The notes below the pieces were generated by a model. That model was given only the letters and a program-made list of their open reading frames with translations, searched no databases and had not been told where the DNA came from. A stretch of 64,000 nucleotides of DNA from Acanthosoma haemorrhoidale (lineage: Eukaryota; Arthropoda; Insecta; Hemiptera; Acanthosomatidae). A program made the position numbers and the translations under genes. The DNA lies in assembly GCA_930367205.1 (NCBI GenBank), contig OV884011.1, positions 138,483,437 to 138,547,436 on the forward strand. Reading direction: 5' to 3'. Below are positions 10,701 through 21,800 of the stretch, in pieces; position 1 is the stretch's first letter; every line of letters begins with the position of its first letter.

Positions 10701-13700
10701 GTGAAAGGGGTAATTTAATACTTTTATCCGTTGCCCTATTAGGGTTGATTTTTTTCAAATATCAATTTGAAAAGAAAGTTATAGATTCCAAGCCGTTTTA
10801 TATATTTTGAATGTTTTTTTATTTATCAAAAAGGAGATATTCGGTAGTCAACGTAGTTTAACAAATAACGCCATGTTAAACTAGTGCTGCTACATCCACG
10901 CTCCTCACTCTACGACCTCGGACCATATTTATACCATTTACGAACTTACACCATAACCAATTCGAACTTAACTAAGACTTTCTGATATTAGATGTTTCCT
11001 GCACGGCACTATAGTCGTTAACATGCAAGACGGACAAATAGACTAATGTAAGTCTTATGCAGAGAATTGAGAAATCTTAAAGTAAGAGGACCTTTTTTAC
11101 ATTTAATTACTTTACCCATACTTTCCGTTACTGTATTTTAACCCAAGACGCCTCAGCAGATTTTAAAGTGCTGTGAAATGTACCTATATTTAAAATTTTA
11201 GATGGATCGCGTTATATTTTTAGCTTTATTAAATAATTTAATATGTGACGTTTTTTCCCCATATCTCCTTCTTATCAAAACATTAAAGAATTCAACAGAG
11301 GTTCTACATAAATGAATCTATTTACAATAAGTCATTATACGTCCTGTAGCTTGGTTTTGATCAAAAATACTAGTTTTTAATACTCCAAGTATCACGGGCA
11401 TCACTCTATTGTAAATTGTGACAAAATATTTTTAATAATTAAAAAAATACAGTGGGACTACTGACCCGTGTAAATATTAACGTATATGTTTAGAATCAGC
11501 ATTAGCTCAAGTTTTCTTTTAAAATGTTACTTTAATAGCATTACTTCCTTACAATTATTCCTAAGGCGCTCATCTAGTTATTCTTTATTTACCCATACCG
11601 GTGGATTTATGGCCCCGAGTAAATAAAGGATGCCCATTTTATTCCCGCCAGCTTCGTATAATATAAAAAATTGCCTATCCGGCTGGAATTATGATTTAGA
11701 AACTGCCTCGTAAACCCTAAATAAAGAAATATTTGCGTAAGGCGTCCGCGTAATATCGGTTGTAAAAAGGTTGTAGGGTCTCGTTGAGGGTCGAACAATG
11801 AAACAGACCATTTTCAAGATTTATTTCTACCATATTGTATTATTTATCTACACAGGCGCTTAGGTCAGCCTATCCATAGACTCAAAGCACTGCAATTAAA
11901 CACCAATGCATTACATACATTTTCAATATACTGTCAGTAAGTACAAATATATGTGCCTTGATCGTACCTAAGAATATCGTTTACCGAAATTCTTCCATAT
12001 TCCATGAAAAAAAAAAAAATACATCTTTACCTAGTATTTTATTCCCCGTGGGTTCTTTATATAGCAAAGCAGGTTTACGTACTAATATTATTTTACGTAT
12101 ATAAGTTGTTATAAAAGAAGAATCAGCGTACATTTTTTTTTTTAGAAACTGATAGAATTTCGGCTATTTATAAACGTGACATTACACTAAATATATTGTA
12201 AATTCTGTATGAATCAGAGGACGTTTCAGATCATTTATCACAGATATCTATTACCCTATTAGAAGGGATCGGGTTTTTTCAATTAAAGGGTTTTAAAAAA
12301 AAATAGCAATTAACTCCTTTTTTTGTTTGATTTTAGATAATTTTTCATTAATATATCATATTTCCATGGTCGATCTTATCTTTAACTGCCCACAGTTTTT
12401 CTCCACAAAGACAAAGTACATAGCTGGAATAAATTTACATAACCTCTAGAGCATTCGCTTTTTCATTTGATGGTGCCGACTATAGGCTCTTGATATGATC
12501 AAATACTTGTTATATTTCTTCAAATTTTGCTTTTGTTCATATTAATGCACATAAAGTTCTACAATTAAAACGTAACCAACTTCTGATATTATGGACAAAT
12601 ATAATTCTCTGTTTTTCAATGCAGGTATTTCATTACAAAATTGACTATAATTCCCCACAGAGATGGTAGACAAATATGGACTGAGAAACACCTTCACTTG
12701 TATATCTATCTCAGAATGCCCTGCTGTTATACATTCTTACAAACTAATCTGTTTTTTTATTGGATTGACTGTATTGTCTGTAACATATCAAGGAGTCAGT
12801 ATATTTCAATTCAATTCAAAAATCATATAAAACATTTTTTTTTTTTTAAATCTATCTTATTATTCATCACTACATCCTTTTGCCATTTACGAAGTATATG
12901 GTTTACGTCTAAGCCTACATTTTTTTTATTTCTATAAAGTAAAAATTCAGGCTTAACTACGCCAGAAAAGATAATAATAATATAAGAGGGGCCTAATGGT
13001 ATTAAAAAAGCGCTTGTGCCCGGGTCCGGTTATTGCTTTATATTCAAAGCAATCAACTAGCAGCTATCAAATGTCTGCTGAATCGTGACCCACCTCAAAG
13101 CCATTAATTCTCCTTCTGTTCCGCCACCACGTCAAAGTGATAACGAAAAACGAAAAAAAGTTTTTTTGTTTTAAATCTCAAAATGGACGATACTTCAAAA
13201 AACTGTAGCGTTACTCATTCGACAGCTTTTAATGAAATCAATTTGTTTCAATTAATTAATAAAACTAATCGGAAAATCTAATCTTTTTCGGTGACTGAGA
13301 GAAAGGCATAATGCGGAAATTAAGAGCTTCCTCGTCACACTGGACATCTCCATATAAATCTATTTCAACAGTTACAGTGTTTTTTTAATTTAATTTAGTT
13401 ATTGTGGCTTCAGTCGGCCAATTAGTGGAGTTATCTCTGTCCTACTCTTTGATGAAAATTCCCAGTATCCAACTTACGATGCCGGGCAATGTTTAGCTAT
13501 TACAAGTACATACAACTTATGTTTGAAGTAAATGTCTAAGTAAATAGTTTCAGATTAAGCAGGTTTAATGTATGTCCTTAGACCGTCCGTAAAGTTGTAT
13601 TTTTACTATAAAAACAAAACATTATGAAATACTATTACTATTACGTATTTCATTGTATTAAATCGCTCCATTTTAATAATATTGTTTGCTCAGAAACAAA

Positions 13701-13754
13701 TGCATCACAATATAGACATAGCCCCGTGAATAACTTTATATATATACAAGGTAA

Positions 13755-13919
13755 TGTTTGTCGAATTAAACAAAAACAAAGAGAAAGGAAACGAAAGAGC
13801 AACAACGAATCTCAAAGCAATACTGCTTTATTCCGTCAAGTAATCCCCTATACATATCTTCGAGATGTTTACATCTTGAAGTTAGGGGATTAAGGCTCAC
13901 TACTGGTGGTGCCCGAACA
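13755..13919 (-). repeat. 3' LTR of the Ty3/gypsy element
   Basis: On the minus strand it starts TGTTCGGGCACC and ends CGACAAACA, giving TG...CA termini. It has a TATA-like TATGTATA and an AATAAA just upstream of GCAGTATTGC. About 105 bp at its outer end match the 5' LTR at 18,761-18,865 with scattered differences. This ties the two together and shows age since insertion. Confidence 0.88.
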
Positions 13920-13936
13920 TTAACTCCCTCCTGCCA
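13920..13936 (-). other. Polypurine tract next to the 3' LTR
   Basis: The minus strand reads GGCAGGAGGGAGTTAA directly before the TG of the 3' LTR. This is where plus-strand DNA synthesis would be primed in an LTR element. Confidence 0.65.
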
Positions 13937-14380
13937 GTTTACGATACACCTTTTCGTAAACTTTGAAGTCCAACCTAGGAGGATGTCTTAGTTGATATAA
14001 CTATCACTCCGCTAATCTCACTGGGGAGCAAAGGCGAGCCCAAACAGCACACAGCCTATAAACCCTTACATTTGTTCTTAATCCTATGGGGACTCTACGT
14101 TCCATCCAGAGATAAAAAAAAAAAAACATTGCCTCTATCCTTGCGGCTGCTAAGGTAACAACACAAACAAAAAATAAATAAAAATCGTTTTGAAAGGAAA
14201 ACACTGTACTTACATCTAAAACATAAAATTTGCCTTATCCACTAACTTATTTTTAACATAACGTAAAAAAAACACCTAAAATGTAACGACAAACTAGAAA
14301 AAACAAAACAATAAAATAAACTGACAATCGTGATAACTATATTAGACTACCTTGTAACATCTGAGAATTCTGTTCTAATT
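13937..14380 (-). other. Region between pol and 3' LTR, no gene recognised
   Basis: One minus open frame (14,004-14,204) begins with a hydrophobic stretch, FYLFFVCVVTLAAARIEA, that would look like a signal peptide. The rest has no envelope motif and the stretch overlaps A-runs, so I do not call it a gene. Confidence 0.35.
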
Positions 14381-15300
14381 TACAATATTAGTCCCATGCA
14401 GAGGCCAGGGGACCCCGGTTCCCTCCGGCTCTGAAAACCCCCGCCCTTTTATCTGTTCTTTTCTTCGGGGTCTTAGACTCTCAATCGTGATGACATTCGT
14501 GTTCTCGGAGCACCACTACTTTGAAGGGACCCTCATATCTCACCGGCTCTTTGTTCCTGTTCAACCCTAATTATCGATACACTACTGTCCCGATTTTGAT
14601 ATCCCCCATTCGAACCCGGACTTTGATATTTTCCCGTTCCACCCTTTTCGCCTTTTCCCTCACAATCCTTCCTCGAATTTGTCCCAAAGTTTGCCAATGT
14701 TATTGATCCCCAATTCCTCTGCAATATCTGCGTCCGCCACCGTTTCTGCCCTATTTCTCCGTCCCAAAGAGCATTTCGAAGGGCGAGAACCGCGTCGTGG
14801 TGTAAATGGAACGGTTATAAGCGGCCACTGCATTCGGCATCGCCTCGTTCACCTGCAATCCCTTTTCCGCCTGATATAGCCGCAGGTGATCACTCAATGT
14901 GCTGTGTAGTCTTTCGATTCCTCCTCTACTCTTCGGGTGCCCTGGGGTGTTAATATGCCACGACACATCGAGTCTTCATTTCCGCGCAGATGCGGAACGT
15001 ATCGAATTCGTGGCCCTTGTCGGACCAGATCCGGTGCGCCTGTGCAACTACGTCTGATGATTGTTCGTTTACTAAATACGCTATGGCTACTTTACTAAAC
15101 ATGTCGATTGTAATCACCCACTTATGACCCCTCCAAGTGAAGGTATCTACTAAGAGCTCACTTAACGGTGTCTCTGCAGTGGGCGTTTCTTCTTGCCTGA
15201 CGGATGTCTGTCGTATTTTGTAGTGAGACACGCTCACACGCTCCTATCACGTCCTGGATATTCTTCTTTGGATGAAGAAGACATCTAAGTCCGGTATCGA
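14381..15300 (-). pseudogene. Integrase of the Ty3/gypsy element, frameshifted
   Basis: The minus strand has a partial zinc-binding end (DVIGACER about 15,245), then the catalytic core. The first aspartate is in LLVDTFTWRGHKWV (about 15,146), followed by IDMFSKVAIAYLV. The second is in WSDKGHEF (about 15,020). The glutamate is in PKSRGGIERLHSTLSDHLRLY (about 14,914), then YNRSIYTTTRFSPFEMLFG. All three D, D, E residues survive. The D-to-D spacing is about 41 residues, shorter than the roughly 55-60 usual for this family, which suggests a small deletion. A frameshift lies near 14,960 and another near 15,237. The tail to 14,381 contains GDIKIGTVVYR and PVRYEGPFKVV, the usual beta-barrel end. 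Integrase would insert the DNA copy into the genome. Confidence 0.88.
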
Positions 15301-15352
15301 ATGGGGTATATTAAAATCGGGACAGTAGTGTATCGAAAATTAAGGTTGAACT
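15287..15352 (+). repeat. Inverted copy of the integrase C-terminal segment
   Basis: The plus strand here carries AAAATCGGGACAGTAGTGTA in the orientation opposite to the element. It matches the reverse complement of 14,557-14,620 over about 60 bases with a handful of differences. Element coding on the minus strand is interrupted here. This looks like an internal inversion or template-switch duplication. Confidence 0.7.
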
Positions 15353-15720
15353 CCTGTTTAACTCCCTGGGGGGGAGCCCTCCAAAAGCACCGTCGCTGTA
15401 ACGCTTGTGACGTTTCCTGCACTCCGCGGTGGTTAGTTTTTCCCTGGAATTTTTATTTGTAGGCAAGCGTCACTTCCCGCTGCTGTTCCACGTCCCTGAG
15501 GGTCTGTACTATCGACGTACAGCGAATGAACGACCTATCTACCCCGAGGCATTCCGTACGCCGGAGGTTTTGATCTGTTCCCAGACGGTGGCGTTCCCTA
15601 CAAATAAGTGGTGGGCCTTCCCCGGTCGAGAGGCATCTTGTAACGCTCGAAGAATTCAACCACCACTAACCAATGGTCCTGACCAGATCGTTGTGACTTT
15701 ATCGGTCCGGAGGTTTTTGT
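15353..15720 (-). pseudogene. Pol linker between RNase H and integrase, scrambled
   Basis: Short minus frames (for example 15,453-15,659) fill the space between the RNase H connection and the integrase zinc domain. None shows a clear motif beyond its position. The segment borders the inverted piece, so the order of sequence may be disturbed. Confidence 0.5.
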
Positions 15721-15723
15721 TTT

Positions 15724-16490
15724 TCAGATTATTAGCCAGCGTTTGTCATTTATGTTCTCCTCCATGGCCTTCATTTCTCCCGGCCGTTCTTCTACTGGAC
15801 CGTCCTCATCATGGGTTTTTCTCCCCACACTGCGTCTTAAATCCTCCCCGTTCGTCCATTCCTGGATAAATTGTAGTTCCCTAGATGGCTCCCCTTTCTC
15901 TACCGCATTCACAGTGATGGCTCTGGATAGCCAGTCCGCCGCTACATTTTCCTTCCCTGGCTTGTATACTATTTCCATGTTATAGTGGGATAGAAATTCC
16001 TTCCAACGCGTGACCCTTGCCGAGGATTCCTTAAGTTTTCCTACCCATCGTAAGAGTCTGTGGTCGGTGTGAACTGAATCTCCTGCCGAAGACATACGGA
16101 CAAATGGTCTATAGCCCATATGATGCTTAGTAATTTTCTTTCTAAGGCACTGTGAGCATTTTATTTGTAGGGAGGCACTTTCCGTGCCTGTGAGCATCAT
16201 CGGTGGTGATTGTGAATAATTTGTGAAAATTGGGAAATGCTAGTAGTGGTTCTTCTTGTAACCGTGCCATGCATTTCCAGATGTTCAGCTCTATGATTGG
16301 TGTAATCACCACTCTCGCCCCCTTTCGGAGAAGATTACTAATAGGCACCAGATATGCTGCCATGTCCAGCACAAATCTCCGATAATAGTTTAATGTACCC
16401 AATAGTCTCCGGATACCCTTTACGTCTCTCGGCACCGCCATCTTTCTGATCGCATCGATCTTCATGGAATCCGGCTTAACTCCTAAATTC
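15724..16490 (-). pseudogene. RT C-terminus and RNase H region
   Basis: From 16,490 the minus strand reads LGVKPDSMKIDAIRKM, then DVKGIRRLLGTLNYYRRFV, the RT thumb/connection signature. PLLAFPNFHKLFTITTDD begins the RNase H domain. A frame change near 16,190 leads to VHTDHRLLRWVGKLKESSAR, RWKEFLSHYNMEIVYKPGKE and NVAADWLSRA. These are the classic RNase H end motifs of Ty3/gypsy pol. Several central RNase H motifs are lost in the damaged middle (16,200-16,080). RNase H would remove the RNA template during cDNA synthesis. Confidence 0.88.
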
Positions 16491-17028
16491 AAAGTGCCCC
16501 CTCTCGAATGTAAAGGCGGTTTTGTGCTGATCTCTCACGCTCATCTTAATTTTGTGGTACCCTGCCACTAAATCTAAGGTGCTGAACACTGTTGCTCCCT
16601 TCAGCCTCTCGAGTATGTCCTCAAACCGGAGAATCGGGTACTTCTGGTCAGTTGTATTTTCGTTTAACTTCCGATAGTCTGTAACGATTCTATATTTTTC
16701 CATCTCGTCCCCAGGCCCAATTTTCTTTCTCACCGCCCACAGAGGGCTGTTATATTGTGAAGTACTGTCTACAATGATTCCTTGCCGTTTGAGGCTCTCT
16801 AGCTCCTCTCTAATGTGTTGACGAAGCGCTTACGGATATTTTCTTTCTTTTACGTATATCACGTGGTGTAACTTTAACGGGATCTCGTGGACCGTCTTTC
16901 CCGTCGCACCTAACGTATTTCCTACTATGTGAAAAATATCCCCGAACTCCCTCTGTAGGCTTTCCCTACAACCCGTTATTTGATTAATCACCCTTATCCG
17001 TTCTCCACCCCGAATGGTCCCATGTCAT
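16476..17028 (-). pseudogene. Reverse transcriptase N-terminal half, active-site loop deleted
   Basis: The minus strand carries the fingers/palm start: a degenerate leader (17,000-16,750), then EKYRIVTDYRKLNENTTD, FSTLDLVAGYHKIKM with the first catalytic aspartate, and KTAFTFERGHFEF. It then jumps directly to LGVKPDS at about 16,490. The stretch normally between these strings, containing MPFGL and the YxDD loop with the other two catalytic aspartates, is absent. The join lies in GAATTT. RT cannot be active in this copy. Confidence 0.9.
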
Positions 17029-17400
17029 TTATAATTTATTTTTCCTAACCTGCCACTTTTTTCCCTTATTTGCCACACGCGCACCTACCTGCCCCAACAG
17101 GTCTAACCCAACTATTACTTGGTACTCCCGCGGCATGTTCCCCATGATATGAACCTTTAGGTTTCCCCCTGTTCTCGCCCACCTATCTGGTCCTACCACT
17201 ACCTCTCCCACTACCTCACATGGACCCCTCACGGTAATTAACTTACAGTTACATACCTGGATCCGGAGTGCCCTCACTTCGCCACTAAGCGAACTTGCTG
17301 GCGGTGAAGCTGACTTGACAGTGTTGGTGCTTCCTGTTTCCACCAGGCACCTCTCCCCTCCTTTGCCCTAATTATTGGCAACTCGCACGCTTTCCCTTTT
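17029..17400 (-). pseudogene. Aspartic protease domain, catalytic D replaced by E
   Basis: The minus strand reads RCLVETGSTNTVKS (about 17,350-17,310), where retroviral-type proteases have LVDTGS. The codon at 17,340-17,338 is GAA, giving glutamate in place of the catalytic aspartate. YQVIVGLDLLGQVGA near 17,110 matches the late hydrophobic motif of the fold. A TAG lies a few codons upstream, near 17,370. In live elements the protease cleaves the gag-pol polyprotein. Confidence 0.8.
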
Positions 17401-18641
17401 ACTGCATTACACTTTAGGGTGCGGTCGCCACTCTGCTGCCACCCTTCCCAGGCTTCCACACGCCACTCCCACCTTCTCATTGTCACCTTCTCTCTCTCGG
17501 CCTTCCGGTCCCTGTTGTGTCCTGGTCCTTCTCCCTCTGTCTCGGTCTCCGCCAACGAGTCATCATCCGATCATCGCACTCCCTTTAGGCGGGATACTCC
17601 TCTTTCCGCGCACCTCTTGCCTATTAACGTTTATTGGTTCTGCTCGGTGTGGTTCCCTCCTCGGTACATATAAGGACGTTGCTTGGCGATATGTCCCTCC
17701 TCGCGGCACTAAAAGCATTTGGTGCGAGGGCACTGTGCCACTATATGGCTTCCCGCACCCGTGCGATCTTCTCTGTTCTCTGCGAGGCTAGTACCTGGGT
17801 CTTGCTGCCCTAAACCTCCTTTCACCTGTCCCTAGCCTCCCCCTGCCGATGGCTGCTGGTTCTATTCTCTTACAGGTTGCTGATGGTACCTTGGGTCGCC
17901 TATACGTTAAGCGGCTCCATCCCGCCTCGTCTTCCTGGATTCTTGTTCCTCGTCTCAGGAACTAGCGACAATCAGCGCTTGAGCACATTTGAGGAATGAG
18001 CGCTCATTGGGGCATGCTTTTTTCCTCCCCTTCTCCTTTGCCAGTTGCACCTTTAGGATGTTAGATAAGAACCCCATCCTGCATCATACTTCCTCGGCGC
18101 TTGTAGTATCCCTCATTTTCTCCGTTATCTGGTTATAACGGGCTACGAGGACCACTGCATATTGTCCGCTGCTCTGCCTCTGGGACCTGGTCTCCCCAAA
18201 CATTTAAAAAATGTCTTCCTCTGGGGTTTGCCTTCCTCCTCCGTAAGCCTTCTTCAGCCTCATATTCACTGTCTCCCACGGGGTTTCTTCATCCGCCTCA
18301 ATTTGGTTGAGAATACTCCTTTTGACGCGGCATATCAGGGCAGCTCTTAATGATTCCGCATCCCTAGGGTCCAACCAATTTTCCTCGGCCATTGCTATTG
18401 TCAATGCCGTTAGTCGGTCTCCACCTTTGAGAAAGTGATTGAGCTCACCCACTTCTCCTGTGAATCTTTCTAGCTCGGAGGCAGCCTTCCGTAGATCCTG
18501 CGCATTCATGGCTTTCACCCTTATCAGAGCGAGCGCGTTGACATGGGCTTCTGGCATTTGCCCTAATCTCTTCGGTGGTAAAAGTTCAGACCCATCGACT
18601 AAGTTCAACACGGGCTGCCTCAGAACTCCTCCTTCCGTCAT
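17401..18641 (-). pseudogene. gag: gag of the Ty3/gypsy element, frameshifted, with zinc knuckles
   Basis: The ATG is at 18,641, about 95 bases after the primer-binding site. The first 145 codons are open (MTEGGVLRQPVLNL..., ending in EEDIF). A frameshift near 18,206 leads to MFGETRSQRQSSGQY and EKMRDTTSAEEV, then more broken frames to about 17,990. Near 17,740-17,680 two CCHC-type knuckles remain: a damaged first ending GSHIVAQC, and a second read as KCF-stop-CREEGHIAKQR. The second has a TAG at 17,711-17,709 and arginine in place of the last cysteine. Gag would form the particle and bind element RNA. 17,400-17,680 is a basic linker with no clear motif. Confidence 0.8.
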
Positions 18642-18734
18642 TGTTTCTTAGCGGTCACGAATGAAAAACGACTAACAACAAACTACAGAAAAAGAAATTA
18701 TCAGTCGCCGATTTTCGGTATTTTGCATTCTCCC

Positions 18735-18755
18735 CGATCCCGGGTTTTGGCAACA
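18735..18755 (-). other. Primer-binding site resembling tRNA-Phe
   Basis: Five bases inside the 5' LTR the minus strand reads TGTTGCCAAAACCCGGGATC followed by G. The complement of a typical arthropod tRNA-Phe 3' end is TGGTGCCGAAACCCGGGATC followed by G, which differs at two of 21 positions. Position and match together support a tRNA-Phe primer. This rests on recalled tRNA sequence. Confidence 0.7.
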
Positions 18756-18760
18756 GTCAT

Positions 18761-18865
18761 TGTTTGTCGAATTAAACAAAAAGAATGAAAAAGGAAACTT
18801 GAAAGAACAACAACGAATGTCAAAGCAATACTGCTTTATTCCGTCAAGTGATCCTCTATACATAT
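18761..18865 (-). repeat. 5' LTR of the Ty3/gypsy element, shortened
   Basis: It matches the outer 105 bp of the 3' LTR (TTGTCGAATTAAACAAAAA and CAATACTGCTTTATTCCGTC shared). Beyond 18,865 the sequence no longer follows the 3' LTR convincingly and the expected TGTTCGGG start is missing. The upstream part of this LTR has therefore been lost or replaced. Confidence 0.85.
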
Positions 18866-21800
18866 ATTTAACTTATACATACTTGAGTACTCTTTTTCGC
18901 ATCATGCTGTACATATTACCTCAAAAATTTCGATTAAAATTTACTACTTACAATTTCTTTTTATATTTAAGCTTATATTACTTCAGACTCTAAGCCCTGC
19001 TGGCACTGCTGCAGAAAAATTTCAGATTTTGAATTTCCTCAAATAAGGACAATTCTAATACTCACGTTGTAGGCCACACTACACAATATATTCGTTTGTA
19101 TTTTTGTTAGGAAAATCGACCATACCAATCCAAGCCATGTGCACAGTATCAAATTTGTAATTAAAACATTTGTTCTTTTATCTTTAATCATAATTCATTT
19201 TTAATGCAATTTTTACGTCTTCATACTAGAACCTGCCAACTGGTATTTTATGTGAATACACATCCCATTGCTGTTTAAAGCATGTTGCATTATTTTGCCT
19301 TAGTAATCACATATAATACATACAAATTACTCAAGCAGCAACAGTGAAATTAACGAAAAGAAAAATCACGAAAAACAAAGCAGTTTATCGTCTGCTCTTA
19401 TATTGTTCCAATATTATTAAATATTTTGCAGTGAAGTTTAGGAGCAAGTAAAGTATATAAAAAATCATACCCTATTTCTCAAATAAATGTTTGTTATGGA
19501 AATTTGTATAACAATTCCAGGTAGAAAGTAGGTTGGATAGAATAGAATAGCAGATTGAGATTTTCCTTCGGAACCGGAATGACTAGAAATAGGAATATAG
19601 ACTCACTTCCGGCCGGGAAAATAAAATAATAGGAAAACATTGCGCTCAATGTTTAATAAGAAAAAATATGGAGGCTGGGCTAATCACCATCATATTCGAT
19701 TATATATAATCCCCACAATAAGAAATATTTTCAAACAGACAATCCGTTTTTGCTACCTCTTAGGTTATTGTTTTTTTTTTTTAATAAATGCTTTTGTATA
19801 TTTAATAATTCATAATTAGTGAATACAGTTAATTAGGGTGGTTAGATTCCCTTATAGACATTAACAAAGGAAATATTTTAAATACACATCTTTAGAAGGC
19901 GTTCGGATAAGGGTTTTAGTTATTAAGTAGATTTATACACAATAAATCCTTGTCAAGAATAATGACAAGGATATAACGACAAAATGATATTATATTTTAA
20001 ATTATTGTTAATTAGATGAAAGTTCGAGAATAAAAATAGTGTAGCTTGTTTATTTTTGTAGATGTGCACCGAAATTTTCGTAGGCTAAATAACTGTTTGA
20101 AATTAATTCTTCAGCCTATATTTCTTAAGCGTAATCCCACATTTCTAAGGGAAGATATTTATACGCCTTATTTGCATTTATACGGTCTCAGGCGCCATGA
20201 AAAATGGAAGAAGAAAAAAAACATTGAGAGCGTGGATGTTCTGAAAGGAACCAAACTTTTAACCTAAAGGTTTTTTTAAATATACTACAGTTACATTAGT
20301 ATAATAGTTAAAGTTACAATATTTATAAATATGTTTGGATTCTATGAATGCTACGATATACGCCATGGAATGAGTTGATATCAAAACGAGCTTTATAGTT
20401 TATATATAGCCAAAACATGGTATACATAATTTTATTACATTACATTCTATCGTATTGCTGTTCACGAACTCACAAGTTGAGTATATCCATGCATGAAAAA
20501 CCTAATCTAGTAGTTCTTTGATAAAATGGGTCAGATAACTCAATTTAATTGTATTGTCTTTATTATCACACACGTTGCAGTATTTACTTGTATACTACTC
20601 AACACAGGTAAAATAACCGTTAGTGACATAGTCGTAATGCATTCCAGCTAATGTTTCATGTAAAAATGATTTTAAGCCAAATTATCTACTCTATCTTTGG
20701 CTGTCAAAAGTAACCGACTCAAAATCGAATTACGTTTTTCAAATCAATAATGTCTAGGAAATCAACAGACTGACTCCTTGGCCTAAGAACTACGTGACGA
20801 GGGAAATACGTCAGTTACATGAAGCAGGTTTAATTTTTTTTTCATGGGTGGGGGAGGGAGTTAAAGAGCTTTAGGTACCTTATACCAGGAAGGCCCGGAA
20901 TAAAACAAAATGTTTCTCACCCAAGTGAATCGCATTAACTTCTTAGCCATTCCCATAGCCATGGTTTGCATGCCAACTTCTAGATCAAGTCCGACTCCCG
21001 GCTCCAATGAGGATTTTTCCCATTGGGAAAATTAGGGCTGGCCAGAGTTCATTCAGCAACTTAAGAATAAATGAGTGGCTACTTCAATTGAAATTATGGT
21101 CAAGAGATGGCCTTAATAATAATGGTAAATAATGGCCTAACAGCAACCACTCAAGCATCACAGCGCCCACCTACCAATAACTACAGCGACAACTTTGGGT
21201 GACCTAAACCATATAATGCATTTATTTTTTTTAAATAATTGAACTCATCCATTCTAATTATTAGTACAAAGGAGAAATAAAAACATCTTAAGAAACAAAA
21301 CTTAACGTTTTTTTTATAAAAAGTGCTCAAATTATGATAGGATTTAACCCCTAATAACTACACACCATTAAACATGCGCTGACATGCGCAAAGATCTAAA
21401 TAAGACCGCCATCTAATAAGACACGTTTCCTTCAAACAACCACCAAAAGGTAAAAAATGGGATCAGTCTCTTTTTCAGATTTAGGTAACACCTGAAAATC
21501 TGACTTTCAAAATTAAGTAAGTATTTTACCATTTTCAAAAAAAAAAAATAATTCTTTTTTATTAGGATAAATAAGTATACCACAAAAACTCATTTATGAA
21601 AATATGTATCTATAACAAAAGTTATTATCACTACTTTTTTCCAAATGTCTTCCTTCAGTGACTGCATACCTAATTTATACAATTAAAACTAGGTTAAAAA
21701 TAAGGGGTGAAACCGTTGAATTATAAATGACAATAATTACTCTAGATCTATAGCCTAGTGTAAAAGGCCAATAATACATAATTTTGTGTTAACTTGAGAA

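Larger units (their letters stand above)
5399..13750. other. 8.3 kb AT-rich intergenic or intronic sequence
   Basis: No convincing coding exon or full element was seen. The short open frames here are AT-driven and lack family motifs or splice borders. Local exceptions are listed separately: a GC-rich inverted repeat near 6.2 kb and a tRNA-like piece near 7.7 kb. The segment 5500-5900 is CpG-richer and could be promoter-like, but I see no TATA box or exon next to it. A C-run lies at 6329-6338. Confidence 0.6.
13755..18865 (-). mobile_element. Ty3/gypsy-type LTR retrotransposon, degenerate
   Basis: The element reads on the minus strand. A shortened 5' LTR (18,761-18,865) is followed by a primer-binding site at 18,735-18,755, gag from 18,641, protease (17.3 kb), RT (16.7 kb), RNase H connection (16.0 kb), integrase (15.2-14.75 kb), a pol tail to about 14.38 kb, a purine-rich tract and a 165-bp 3' LTR (13,755-13,919). 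The order PR-RT-RNaseH-IN is that of Ty3/gypsy (Metaviridae-like) elements. No env was recognised between pol and the 3' LTR. Multiple stops, frameshifts, a deletion of the RT active site and an inverted internal segment make it non-functional. The element is richer in G and C than its flanks. Confidence 0.92.

Noticed and set aside
14004..14204. Hydrophobic minus frame near the 3' LTR as possible env start
   Set aside because: It is short, partly encoded by A/T runs, and has no furin site, cysteine pattern or membrane anchor downstream.
15429..15869. Long plus open frame (146 codons) in the LTR element
   Set aside because: It is antisense to recognisable RNase H and integrase-linker coding on the minus strand.
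17375..17791. Plus open frame of 138 codons
   Set aside because: It overlaps gag and protease coding on the minus strand and has low-complexity proline/serine composition typical of a shadow frame.
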